Below, in pieces: positions 15,214 through 22,882 of a stretch of DNA of 47,872 nt. Position numbers and translations under genes: made by a program. The stretch's first letter is position 1, and the number at the start of each line of letters is the position of its first letter. A model generated the notes under the pieces. The model was not told where the DNA came from and did no database searches. It saw only the letters and a list, made by a program, of their open reading frames with translations. Origin of the DNA: Paucihalobacter sp036825875 (lineage in GTDB: Bacteria; Bacteroidota; Bacteroidia; Flavobacteriales; Flavobacteriaceae); contig NZ_DAISXK010000019.1 of assembly GCF_036825875.1 (NCBI RefSeq), positions 1 through 47,872 of the forward strand, in the 5' to 3' direction.

Positions 15214-16383
15214 TCAAAAAAAAAATTTATTCTCTCTATTCATTTTGCGTAATAACGGACTACATCGGTATCTCTCTTCTCGGTACTCATCGTAGAGTGC
15301 ATCCATTTGTTTAACGCACCAGTCTATTCCTTTTTCATTTGCCCAAGCTAGTAATCCTTTTGGGTAATTGACACCTTTGGTCATGGCAGTGTCTATATCC
15401 TTGGCCGATGCGATGTTTAAAAATAAGGCATCTACAGCTTCGTTGATAAGCATGACTAAAACCCTCTCAAAGATTTGTTTTGCCAATTCTTTATTATAGG
15501 ATTCTTCGCTTTCGCTCTGAATGACAATGGAACCATTTTCATCATAATTATAGTAACCTTTTCCTGATTTTATTCCTAAATATCCTGCTTCGGCGAAGCG
15601 TTTTTGCGTTAAAGACGGTTTGTATCTTGAGTCATAAAAAAAGGCTTGGAAAACGGTTTCGGTTACGGTGTAATTGACATCGTTTCCTATAAAATCCATC
15701 AATTCAAACGGACCCATTTTAAAACCGCCAATTGTTTTCATTGCCAAGTCTATTGTGGCAAAATCTGCGATACCTTCTTCATAAATTCTTAACGATTCCC
15801 CATAAAAAGGTCGTGCAACCCTATTCACGATAAAGCCTGGAGTATCTTTGGCAACAGCCACTATTTTTTTCCAGTTTTCAATTGTTTTTACAGAGCGTTC
15901 TAACACTTCTTTAGATGTTTGAATTGCCGGAATTACCTCAACCAATTGCATTAAAGGTGCCGGATTAAAAAAGTGAATCCCAATGCATCGCTCTGGATAT
16001 TTTAATGCGGAAGCAATTGAAGCAATCGATAAACTTGATGTATTTGAGGCAATAATACAATCCTTATTAACATAAGTTTCCAACTCAGAAAATACTTTCT
16101 TTTTAATGTCTAAATTTTCAACTATGGCTTCAATGGTAAGGTCTGAGTCTGATAAATCCTTTAAGTTTTGAACATAGTCAATATTACTTTGAATTCTATT
16201 CTTTTCTTCAGAATCAATTCGTCCTTTTTCAATTAATCTAAGTAATATTTTTTCTAAGGCAGCTTCTGCTTTATTGAGAGCTGATCGATTGGTATCGTAT
16301 AATTTTACTTTACAACCAGAAGTTGCCGCTACTTGAGCGATACCACTTCCCATGGTTCCTGATCCTATAATTCCTACGGTCAT
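15214..16383 (-). CDS. paaH: 3-hydroxyacyl-CoA dehydrogenase PaaH (3-hydroxyadipyl-CoA dehydrogenase)
   Basis: NAD-dependent dehydrogenase of the beta-oxidation part of phenylacetate breakdown. The Rossmann motif GIIGSGTMGSGIAQVAA is at residues 4-20; IASNTSSLSI, GIHFFNPAPLMQLVEV and DTPGFIVNRV are standard. Two C-terminal 3HCDH-type regions follow (about 185-280 and 297-380). At 389 residues it is shorter than the 475-residue E. coli PaaH. Residues 287-295 (VIQSESEES) are encoded by a known type of bacterial intergenic repeat that lies in frame between the two C-terminal regions. A hairpin repeat ends 5 bp upstream of the start codon. Confidence 0.92.
   Translation of the reverse strand: MTVGIIGSGTMGSGIAQVAATSGCKVKLYDTNRSALNKAEAALEKILLRLIEKGRIDSEEKNRIQSNIDYVQNLKDLSDSDLTIEAIVENLDIKKKVFSELETYVNKDCIIASNTSSLSIASIASALKYPERCIGIHFFNPAPLMQLVEVIPAIQTSKEVLERSVKTIENWKKIVAVAKDTPGFIVNRVARPFYGESLRIYEEGIADFATIDLAMKTIGGFKMGPFELMDFIGNDVNYTVTETVFQAFFYDSRYKPSLTQKRFAEAGYLGIKSGKGYYNYDENGSIVIQSESEESYNKELAKQIFERVLVMLINEAVDALFLNIASAKDIDTAMTKGVNYPKGLLAWANEKGIDWCVKQMDALYDEYREERYRCSPLLRKMNRENKFFF
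15499..15525 (-). repeat. Intergenic-type repeat inside the paaH coding region
   Basis: On the minus strand it reads GTCATTCAGAGCGAAAGCG followed by AAGAATCC. This matches the GTCATTC-tGAGCGnAg-CGAAGAATC repeat type that I recall as abundant in Bacteroidota and other genomes. It is translated in frame as VIQSESEES. Confidence 0.6.
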
Positions 16384-16387
16384 AATT

Positions 16388-16410
16388 ATTTCCTGCGAAG
16401 GCAGGAATCT
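16388..16410 (-). repeat. Stem-CTTC palindrome just upstream of paaH
   Basis: On the minus strand ATTCCTGC-CTTC-GCAGGAA, preceded by AAG. Same design as the other paa-cluster palindromes, ending about 5 bp before the paaH start codon where it could fold in the mRNA leader. Confidence 0.8.
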
Positions 16411-16473
16411 TTTTAATTAAACTTTTTTCTTATATACCAAAAATACGAGCAATACTGAAATTGGTACTAATCA

Positions 16474-17409
16474 TTAAAATGGTAAATTTCTCACATCCAC
16501 GTTTCCGCCAGATAAAATGATACCAATATTTTTATTTTTAAACTGATGTTTTTCTTTAAGTACTGCTGCAAAAGGTACCGCGCAAGATGGCTCGATGATA
16601 ATTTTCATTCGTTCCCAAATGAGCTGCATAGCCTTTATGATTTCATCTTCTTCCACTCGTATAATTTTTTCAACATGTTTTTGAATTATGGGGAAATTTC
16701 TATCTCCTAAATTTGTGCGTAACCCGTCGGCAATGGTGTTTACACTTTCATTAAATTCTATTTTACCCAATTTTAAGGATCGATAAGCATCATCGGCTTG
16801 AGCTGGCTCGCCACCTATAACTTTACATTTTTCTGAAAAATAATGCGTTGCTAAGGCCGTTCCCGCAATAAGTCCGCCACCACCAACTGGTGCCAATATC
16901 ACATTTAAATCCGGATGATCTTCTAATAACTCCATAGCTGCTGTGGCATTGCCATAAATAACTTCATCTTGATTTGAAGGATGTAAAAACGTTGCGCCAG
17001 TTTCTTTTTGGATTTTATCGGCCATTTTTTCTCTAGCTTTGGGTGTGGATTCTGATTCAATAATCTCTCCTCCATATGCGCGCACTGCATTTTTCTTAAC
17101 CTGAGGTGCATTTTTGGGCATGACTATGTAGGCTTTTACTCCTAATTGCTTAGCGGCCAAAGCTACTGCCTGAGCAAAATTACCTGAGGAATGTGTTACT
17201 ACGCCCTTTTGTCTTTCAGCTTCTGAAAGTGATAAAATAGCATTAGCTGCACCTCGCATTTTAAATGCACCCATTTTTTGAAAATTCTCACACTTAAAAA
17301 ACACATTTGCGCCAGACATATGATTCAGTAACTGAGATTTGAGTACTGGTGTTCTGTGAATAAATGGTTTTATTCGAGTATGAACTTGTATGAGCGTTTT
17401 TTTTGTCAA
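16474..17409 (-). CDS. PLP-dependent serine/threonine dehydratase or racemase-like protein
   Basis: 311 residues of fold-type II. Lys50 in ENFQKMGAFKMRGAANA binds PLP, THSSGNFAQAVALAA is the cofactor loop (usually SSGNHAQA, here Phe78), and APVGGGGLIAG is the phosphate-binding glycine loop. There is no C-terminal regulatory domain, so it is closest to serine racemase, catabolic threonine dehydratase or hydroxyaspartate dehydratase. The exact substrate cannot be read from sequence. It begins with TTG directly after the paaG stop (TAATTG), with no earlier ATG possible, and sits inside the paa operon with no known role there. Confidence 0.8.
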   Translation of the reverse strand: MTKKTLIQVHTRIKPFIHRTPVLKSQLLNHMSGANVFFKCENFQKMGAFKMRGAANAILSLSEAERQKGVVTHSSGNFAQAVALAAKQLGVKAYIVMPKNAPQVKKNAVRAYGGEIIESESTPKAREKMADKIQKETGATFLHPSNQDEVIYGNATAAMELLEDHPDLNVILAPVGGGGLIAGTALATHYFSEKCKVIGGEPAQADDAYRSLKLGKIEFNESVNTIADGLRTNLGDRNFPIIQKHVEKIIRVEEDEIIKAMQLIWERMKIIIEPSCAVPFAAVLKEKHQFKNKNIGIILSGGNVDVRNLPF

Positions 17410-18192
17410 TTAATTTCCTTTAAAATTTGGTTGACGCTTTTCTACAAATGCGGAAACACCTTCAGCATAATCATTAGTCTGTGCGGCTTCAATTTGATAT
17501 TTTGATTCTAACGCAAGTTGCTGGTCCAAATTATTTGTGATTGAGGCGTTCAATAAAGCTTTAGTCATTCCCAAAGCCTTGGTTGGCATTTTTGCCATTT
17601 TTAAGGCGAGTTTATTAACTTCTGCCTCAAAATCTTCTAAGGCGAATACTTTATAGATCATTCCCAATCGTTCGGCTTCTTCTGCAGAAATTTTATCGCC
17701 CAACATGCACAAGGCTGATGCTTTTTGAAAACCGATTAACCTTGGCAGGAAAAAAGTTCCGGCGCTATCTGGTATCAGACCTATTAAACTAAAGGCCTGA
17801 ATGAAACTCACTTTTTCGTGCGCCACCACCACATCACAGGCTAAGGCAATATTGGCTCCAGCTCCAGCAGCCACGCCATTAACTGCAGCAATAATTGGCT
17901 TTTTAATGTTTCTAATTAGTGAAATAATTGGGTTGTAATGTTCGTCGAGAATTTTTTTAAATCCGGGATTTAATTCGGGTGAAGTGACTTCCTTTAAGTC
18001 TTGCCCAGCACAGAAGGCTTTGCCGCTTCCAGTAAGTACGATGGCTCTAACTTTTGGATTATTTTCACAATTCTTTAAAACTTGCTGAAGACTTAATGCC
18101 ATTTCTCGGTTAAAGCTGTTGAATACTTCGGGCCTGTTCAATGTAATGTAGGCTATGTTATTTTCTGTTTTTAAGAGTATACTTTCGGTCAT
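17410..18192 (-). CDS. paaG: PaaG: 1,2-epoxyphenylacetyl-CoA isomerase
   Basis: 260-residue crotonase-family enzyme that isomerises ring-1,2-epoxyphenylacetyl-CoA to oxepin-CoA and later shifts double bonds. Visible are GSGKAFCAGQDLKEV, AVNGVAAGAGANIALACD and the PaaG-like SLIGLIPDSAGTFFLPRLIG, whose Asp corresponds to the catalytic Asp of E. coli PaaG. The C-terminal ADYAEGVSAFVEKRQPNFKG matches the subfamily. It lies downstream of paaABCDE, as expected for the step after the oxygenase. Confidence 0.93.
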   Translation of the reverse strand: MTESILLKTENNIAYITLNRPEVFNSFNREMALSLQQVLKNCENNPKVRAIVLTGSGKAFCAGQDLKEVTSPELNPGFKKILDEHYNPIISLIRNIKKPIIAAVNGVAAGAGANIALACDVVVAHEKVSFIQAFSLIGLIPDSAGTFFLPRLIGFQKASALCMLGDKISAEEAERLGMIYKVFALEDFEAEVNKLALKMAKMPTKALGMTKALLNASITNNLDQQLALESKYQIEAAQTNDYAEGVSAFVEKRQPNFKGN

Positions 18193-18293
18193 AATTTAAA
18201 TTTACAAAAACGTTGCATTCAGCATCAATAAAACATTTTATTTCCTTTTCCTAAAATGAGATTTCTTCAGATAGCTATTTGGATTTCAGAAAT

Positions 18294-18794
18294 TTACTTC
18301 AAACATTTAAAGTAATCAAAAGGCTCGTGACAATCCTCACATTGAAACTGCGCTTTACAAGCAGTGGAGCCAAACTGACTTACAAGTCGTGTGTTTTGAG
18401 AACCACAATTGGTGCATTTTACAATTCGCTTTCCATTCAGCAACACTTCTTTATCAGCTTCGGCATCTAAAGGTGCTGCAATACCGTAATCTTCCAAAGC
18501 CTTTCTGCCTCTTGGTGTAATCCAATCAGTTGTCCAGGCTGGATGAAGGATTAAATCAACTACGGACTTGTAACCAGCGATCTTAAGTGCCGTATTTATA
18601 TCGTCACCAATTACATCCATGGCAGGACAACCGCTGTAGGTTGGCGTGATTTCAACCTTCACAATTCCATCCACAATCACGGCAGACCTCACTACGCCCA
18701 TATCCATGATTGATAATACTGGAATTTCAGGATCTGAGACTTGATCCAGAATTGGGATTAGTGCGCTATCAATATTTTGCTCTGTTGTTGTCAT
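18294..18794 (-). CDS. paaD: PaaD: phenylacetyl-CoA oxygenase assembly protein (MIP18/DUF59 family)
   Basis: 166 residues. The N-terminal DUF59 domain (about 8-100) contains QVSDPEIPVLSIMDMGVV and TPTYSGCPAMDVI. The C-terminal zinc ribbon has two CxxC pairs (CTNCG near 127 and CEDCHEPF near 152). It is needed for maturation of the PaaABCE multicomponent oxygenase, probably for iron-sulfur supply. Fourth in paaABCD order, as in other bacteria. Confidence 0.94.
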   Translation of the reverse strand: MTTTEQNIDSALIPILDQVSDPEIPVLSIMDMGVVRSAVIVDGIVKVEITPTYSGCPAMDVIGDDINTALKIAGYKSVVDLILHPAWTTDWITPRGRKALEDYGIAAPLDAEADKEVLLNGKRIVKCTNCGSQNTRLVSQFGSTACKAQFQCEDCHEPFDYFKCLK

Positions 18795-18828
18795 TTCTCT
18801 TTTCTCTTTAATGGAAAAATAGTTTTAT

Positions 18829-18851
18829 GAGATCCCTTTTTTCAAAGGGAT
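18829..18851 (+). repeat. GAG-stem-TTTC palindrome between paaC and paaD
   Basis: GAG then ATCCCTTT-TTTC-AAAGGGAT. Same architecture as 14711-14736, but the stem differs at several pairs with compensation on the other side. Confidence 0.85.
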
Positions 18852-18854
18852 TTG

Positions 18855-19607
18855 TTACCATTCCATATTGGGATAAGCGCGTTGCATAAATTGTAATTCT
18901 GCGAGTATGTAACCCATGTGTTCTGTGTGAGTGCCTTCTTTACCTCCCTTTTGGAAATATTTTGAATCTGGAACTTTCAGTGTGGCTTCTTCTAAAAAAT
19001 CGGTTACTTTGTTATAGTAAGCTTGTTTTAATTGTGTGACATCTACTCCAATTCCTTCTAAAACCATTGCTTTATCTGCTTCAGTTTGATGAAATAATTC
19101 ATCCGTATAAGTCCATAAATCATCAATAGCTTCTTGTATTTTCAGATTACTTTCTTCGGTACCGTCACCTAAACGCTTTACCCAATCTGATGAAAAACGC
19201 TCGTGGTATCGCACTTCTTTGATACACTTTTTAGCGATGGACGAAAGCGTTAAATCCTTACTTTTTTCTAATTCTGTAAGAAAGGCTAAATGGTAAACGT
19301 CGAATAAAAACTGACGCCCAATGGTATAAGCGAAATTTATGTTGGGTTGCTCTACTAACAAAACGTTTTTATAATCACCTTCTTTACGAAGCATTGCAAT
19401 ATCATCTTCGGTTCGGCCATCGCCAGCAATTCTAGACGCATACTGAAAATAACTCCGTACTTGTCCAAATAAATCTAACGAAATATTAGTGCAAGCAATA
19501 TCGGTTTCTAAACTTGGGCCGTGACCAGTGAGCTCGCCTAATTTTTGTCCGAGGATAAGTGAGTTGTCAGCGATACCGAGGATATAATTGTATAGATTTT
19601 TGTTCAT
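18855..19607 (-). CDS. paaC: PaaC: structural subunit of phenylacetyl-CoA 1,2-epoxidase
   Basis: 250 residues with PaaC hallmarks: N-terminal YILGIADNSLILGQKLGELTGHGPSLETDIA, EVRYHERFSSDWVKRLGDGTEES, and the terminal HTEHMGYILAELQFMQRAYPNMEW. It pairs with PaaA as a non-catalytic ferritin-like partner in the epoxidase complex. Length is normal; it lies between paaB and paaD. Confidence 0.95.
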   Translation of the reverse strand: MNKNLYNYILGIADNSLILGQKLGELTGHGPSLETDIACTNISLDLFGQVRSYFQYASRIAGDGRTEDDIAMLRKEGDYKNVLLVEQPNINFAYTIGRQFLFDVYHLAFLTELEKSKDLTLSSIAKKCIKEVRYHERFSSDWVKRLGDGTEESNLKIQEAIDDLWTYTDELFHQTEADKAMVLEGIGVDVTQLKQAYYNKVTDFLEEATLKVPDSKYFQKGGKEGTHTEHMGYILAELQFMQRAYPNMEW

Positions 19608-19621
19608 GATTTGTGTAAATT

Positions 19622-19644
19622 GAGATTCTTGCGAACACAGGAAT
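19622..19644 (+). repeat. Degenerate GAG-stem palindrome between paaB and paaC
   Basis: GAG then ATTCTTGC-GAAC-ACAGGAAT. The outer part pairs, the inner stem has decayed and the TTTC loop is lost. It is recognised by position and the GAG-ATTC...GGAAT frame. Confidence 0.6.
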
Positions 19645-19647
19645 TTG

Positions 19648-19932
19648 CTACATATGTTTTACTTCATCTGGTAAATCGTAAAATGTTGGGTGTCGATATA
19701 CTTTATCTTGTGCTGGTTCAAATAATTCACCATTATGCTCTGGATTGGATGCTGTAATATGTTTTGATTCTACTACCCAAATACTCACACCTTCGTTGCG
19801 ACGCGTGTAAACGTCACGAGCGTTTTCAAGTGCCATTTCTGCATCGGCAGCGTGTAAACTTCCAAAATGCCGATGTTCTAATCCATTTTTACTTCTTACG
19901 AAAATTTCCCAAAGTGGCCAGTTTTTTTTCAT
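19648..19932 (-). CDS. paaB: PaaB: small subunit of phenylacetyl-CoA 1,2-epoxidase
   Basis: 94 residues, the usual size. Contains WPLWEIFVRSKNGLEHRHFGSLHAADAEMALENARDVYTRRNEGVSIWVVES, which is the PaaB family core. It bridges PaaAC heterodimers in the oxygenase complex. Encoded between paaA and paaC. Confidence 0.95.
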   Translation of the reverse strand: MKKNWPLWEIFVRSKNGLEHRHFGSLHAADAEMALENARDVYTRRNEGVSIWVVESKHITASNPEHNGELFEPAQDKVYRHPTFYDLPDEVKHM

Positions 19933-19967
19933 TCCTTTCCCTAACCCTTTCCAGAGGAAAGGGAATT
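19930..19967. repeat. Inverted repeat between paaA and paaB
   Basis: On the plus strand, an ATTCCTTTCCC arm starting at 19931 and a GGAAAGGGAAT arm ending at 19967 are separated by a short AT/CC-rich centre. It is probably a longer, decayed relative of the paa-cluster palindromes and runs up to the paaB start codon. Confidence 0.5.
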
Positions 19968-19975
19968 TTTGTTAA

Positions 19976-20932
19976 TTAAACTACTTGTTTTTCTTTTCTT
20001 TCCCTTTGTTTTTCTGCAAAAGCCATCGCCGCATCGCGCACCCATTCGCCACCATCCCAAGCGCCGATTCTTGCTTTGATGCGTTCTTTGTTCATGGGTC
20101 CGTGGCCTTTGACTACTTGCCAGAACTCATCCCAATTAATATCTCCAAAATCATAACTGCCGCGTTCCTCATTCCATTTTAAATCTGGATCTGGAATGGT
20201 CAAACCTAAAATATCGGCTTGCGGAACAGTTTGATCTATAAATTGTTGACGTAATTCGTCGTTTGTTTTGCGTTTCAACTTCCATTTCATAGATTGTTCA
20301 GTATGTACCGAAGCTTCATCTGTTGGACCGAGCATCATCAAGCTTGGCCACCACCAGCGATTTAAAGCGTCTTGTGCCATGTCCTTTTGCTCTGGTGTAC
20401 CATTGCAAAGTTTTAGCATGATTTCATAACCTTGACGTTGGTGGAAACTTTCTTCTTTACAAACACGCACCATAGCTCTTGCGTAAGGACCAAAAGACGT
20501 ATTGCAAAGTGGCACTTGGTTAATAATAGCCGCACCATCTACCAACCAACCTATGGCTCCCATATCGGCCCAAGTAAGTGTTGGATAGTTAAAAATACTT
20601 GAGTATTTGGCTTTGCCTGTGTGTAGCTGCTCATACATTTCTTCGCGAGAAATACCAAGTGTTTCGGCTGCAGAATACAGGTATAAACCGTGTCCGGCTT
20701 CATCTTGCACTTTGGCTAACAAGGCTACTTTGCGTCTTAATGACGGAGCACGCGTAATCCAGTTTGCTTCTGGAAGCATGCCAACTATTTCTGAATGGGC
20801 ATGCTGAGACATCTGACGAATATGCGTTTGACGGTATTTTTCGGGCATCCAATCCTTTGGTTCGATTTTTTCGTCTCTTGCGATTCGGGCTTCGAACTGC
20901 CTTTCTAAACTTCTGATTTGTTCTTCGCTCAT
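19976..20932 (-). CDS. paaA: PaaA: catalytic di-iron subunit of phenylacetyl-CoA 1,2-epoxidase
   Basis: 318-residue ferritin-like monooxygenase subunit. Iron-ligand regions are KVQDEAGHGLYLYSAAE (ExxH) and VCKEESFHQRQGYEIM (ExxH). RWWWPSLMMLGPTDEASVHTEQSMKWKLK and NWDEFWQVVKGHGPMNKERIKAR are family blocks. It inserts one oxygen atom into the ring of phenylacetyl-CoA. First of the paaABCD genes and downstream of paaE, an order that differs from the enteric paaABCDE. Confidence 0.96.
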   Translation of the reverse strand: MSEEQIRSLERQFEARIARDEKIEPKDWMPEKYRQTHIRQMSQHAHSEIVGMLPEANWITRAPSLRRKVALLAKVQDEAGHGLYLYSAAETLGISREEMYEQLHTGKAKYSSIFNYPTLTWADMGAIGWLVDGAAIINQVPLCNTSFGPYARAMVRVCKEESFHQRQGYEIMLKLCNGTPEQKDMAQDALNRWWWPSLMMLGPTDEASVHTEQSMKWKLKRKTNDELRQQFIDQTVPQADILGLTIPDPDLKWNEERGSYDFGDINWDEFWQVVKGHGPMNKERIKARIGAWDGGEWVRDAAMAFAEKQRERKEKQVV

Positions 20933-20988
20933 GATCTTATTTTTTTAATTTTTCTTTTTCTATTAGTGTAATAGAGAATCTTCCGTTT

Positions 20989-21024
20989 GAGATTCCTCCC
21001 GATAGCTATCGGGATCGCAGGAAT
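20989..21024 (+). repeat. Nested palindrome between paaE and paaA
   Basis: GAG then ATTCCT (20992-20997) and AGGAAT (21019-21024) as outer arms, as in the paa-cluster palindromes. The inner loop is replaced by the perfect 16-bp palindrome CCCGATAGCTATCGGG (20998-21013). Confidence 0.8.
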
Positions 21025-21027
21025 TCT

Positions 21028-22101
21028 TTAAACATCAAAATCTACGACTAAATGTTCACTTGTGGGTACTGCTTGGCAACTTAAAACTAAATTTTGTGCC
21101 ACTTCTTTTTCATCTAAAGCATAGTTAATTTTCATTTCTACGCTACCTTCTTTCAACTCACATTTACAAGTGCTACAAACACCGCCTTTGCAGGCAAACG
21201 GCAAATCGGCACCAGCGTTTAAAGCCGCATCTAAAATATTGTCGTAATCTTTTGTCATGGTGAATTGAAATTCTTTTCCGCCATCAACTATGGTTATTTG
21301 AACGCCTTCAACATTTTGTTGAGCTAGTCGTTCTGAACGCTTGATATCTTCTTCTGAAAGGCCAGACACAAATAATTCAAAATGAATCATATTTTTAGGT
21401 AATCCGGCTTCAATTAGATAATTACTAACAAAATTCACCATCTGTTCTGGACCACATAGAAAAACTTCGCTGGTATCAGGAATATCAATGAAAGTTTTGG
21501 TAAGAACCTTCATTTTCTCATCATCAAATCGTCCGTTAAACAAATCGATATCTCTGCGTTCTTTGGTTAAGAAATAATAAATTTCTAATCTTCCAAAGTA
21601 GGAGTTTCTCAATTGTTCCAGTTCTTCTTTAAAGATAATAGATTTTGCGGTTTTATTCACATAAAACAACTTGCAAGTGGAATTTTCTTCTGAAGCAAGG
21701 TGGGTTTTAATCATTGATAAAATGGGCGTAATACCACTTCCAGCTGCAAAAAACAGATAATTTTTAGCAGCATCGGGTTTTGTTTCGACACCGAAAGTAC
21801 CACTTGGTGGCATAACTTCTAAAAACTCTCCAGATTGTAAATGCTGGTTAACGTAAGTGGAAAATTTCCCGCTTGGTATTTGCTTGACCGCCACTCTCCA
21901 TTGATGCTCCAAAGGACTTGAGCACAAAGAATAAGAACGACGCACATCTTCACCATTGATATCGGCTTTCAAGGTTAAATGCTGACCTTGATGGTACTGA
22001 TACAGTGGTTGCAATTCTTCAGGAATTTCAAAGGTAATTACCGAAGTATCATCAGTTTCTTTGTAAACCTCTGCAACTTTTAATTTATGAAAATCTGCCA
22101 T
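21028..22101 (-). CDS. paaE: PaaE: NADPH-dependent reductase of phenylacetyl-CoA epoxidase
   Basis: 357 residues from the ATG at 22101 (MADFHKLKVAEVYKETDDTSVITF), the standard N-terminus; an ATG at 22143 would add 14 residues. Order: FAD-binding domain with RRSYSLCSSP (about 50-60), NAD(P)-binding domain with FFAAGSGITPILSMI (about 120-135), and a C-terminal plant-type 2Fe-2S ferredoxin domain with FACKGGVCSTCKC and LSCQAVP as cluster ligands. It passes electrons to PaaA. First catabolic gene after tetR, with an operator-like palindrome between them. Confidence 0.95.
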   Translation of the reverse strand: MADFHKLKVAEVYKETDDTSVITFEIPEELQPLYQYHQGQHLTLKADINGEDVRRSYSLCSSPLEHQWRVAVKQIPSGKFSTYVNQHLQSGEFLEVMPPSGTFGVETKPDAAKNYLFFAAGSGITPILSMIKTHLASEENSTCKLFYVNKTAKSIIFKEELEQLRNSYFGRLEIYYFLTKERRDIDLFNGRFDDEKMKVLTKTFIDIPDTSEVFLCGPEQMVNFVSNYLIEAGLPKNMIHFELFVSGLSEEDIKRSERLAQQNVEGVQITIVDGGKEFQFTMTKDYDNILDAALNAGADLPFACKGGVCSTCKCELKEGSVEMKINYALDEKEVAQNLVLSCQAVPTSEHLVVDFDV

Positions 22102-22182
22102 TTTTTTCTGTCGCTTGTGCATAAAGTGAACTTCAGATTTCAAATCGTAACACGAAATCGTTATCGCTTGAAATCAATAAAA

Positions 22183-22202
22183 AAACTAACACTTGTTAGT
22201 TT
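22183..22202. promoter_or_regulatory. Candidate TetR-family operator in front of paaE
   Basis: AAACTAACA-CT-TGTTAGTTT, a 9-bp perfect inverted repeat. It lies directly downstream of a -7 box, so it would cover the transcription start of the paa operon. It shares the core TAAC-N4-GTTA with the palindrome at 22819-22836 on the other side of tetR. Confidence 0.75.
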
Positions 22203-22207
22203 GAATA

Positions 22208-22215
22208 CAAAATTA
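22208..22215 (-). promoter_or_regulatory. -7 promoter box of the paa operon
   Basis: TAATTTTG on the minus strand matches TAnnTTTG exactly, in the gap between tetR and paaE. No clear -33 TTG is seen at normal spacing. Confidence 0.55.
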
Positions 22216-22231
22216 CAAAATATATTCTAAA

Positions 22232-22804
22232 CTATTTGTTAATTCCGCCAATGAGCACCTCGCTTAAAGCTAAACAAAGTTCGTTTACATTTAATAATTC
22301 TTTTTTAGGAATCCATAAATGTAATAGCCTGAGCGTTGATAAAATAGAAAAAACAGCCACATCAGGATTGATATTTTTAAGTTCGCTATTTGCTATACCT
22401 TGGTCGATAATAAATTTAAAATTGGATTCGTATTGCTGGCGTAATTCAAGATAATAAGTTCGTTTTTCTTCAAGATGCATCCAGTCATTATTCAAAGCTG
22501 CCATGCCTTCGGGGTTTTGATTGGCTAAGTTGACATGCATTTTGATAATGGCTTCTAATTTTTGGATAGTATTTAAATTAGAATTTAGAATGCTTTCCAT
22601 TCCGTAGGTAAATTGTTCTGCAATATTGATAATAATAAATTCAAGAATGGCTTGTTTAGATTCAATATGATTGTATAGACTTGCTGCTTTTATACCCATA
22701 GCTTGCGCTAAATCACGCATAGTTACTGCACTGTAACCTTTATTTTTAAATAGTTTAGATGCGGTTGTTATAATTTCGGATTTGCGATTTTCTGTAGAAG
22801 CCAT
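22232..22804 (-). CDS. TetR family transcriptional regulator, probable paa repressor
   Basis: 190 residues. Residues 5-52 are the TetR DNA-binding domain (KSEIITTASKLFKNKGYSAVTMRDLAQAMGIKAASLYNHIESKQAI), the rest an all-helical ligand domain with no identifiable ligand. It lies directly upstream of and codirectional with paaE. In Thermus and others a TetR-type PaaR represses paa genes and is released by phenylacetyl-CoA, and the same role is inferred here. Dyads sharing TAAC-N4-GTTA lie on both sides of the gene, suggesting control of paa and of itself. Confidence 0.85.
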   Translation of the reverse strand: MASTENRKSEIITTASKLFKNKGYSAVTMRDLAQAMGIKAASLYNHIESKQAILEFIIINIAEQFTYGMESILNSNLNTIQKLEAIIKMHVNLANQNPEGMAALNNDWMHLEEKRTYYLELRQQYESNFKFIIDQGIANSELKNINPDVAVFSILSTLRLLHLWIPKKELLNVNELCLALSEVLIGGINK

Positions 22805-22818
22805 ACTCCATTATTTGG

Positions 22819-22836
22819 ATGTAACCCAAGTTACAT
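22819..22836. promoter_or_regulatory. Second candidate TetR operator, between tetR and the rhodanese gene
   Basis: ATGTAAC-CCAA-GTTACAT, a 7-bp perfect inverted repeat 15 bp upstream of the tetR start. It contains the same TAAC-N4-GTTA core as 22183-22202. It also abuts a TTG (22836-22838) that lies 18 bp before a near -7 sequence (GAATTTTG, 22857-22864) for the divergent rhodanese gene. Confidence 0.6.
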
Positions 22837-22882
22837 TGATTATCAAAAATAATACTGAATTTTGCATTTAAATATAAACATT

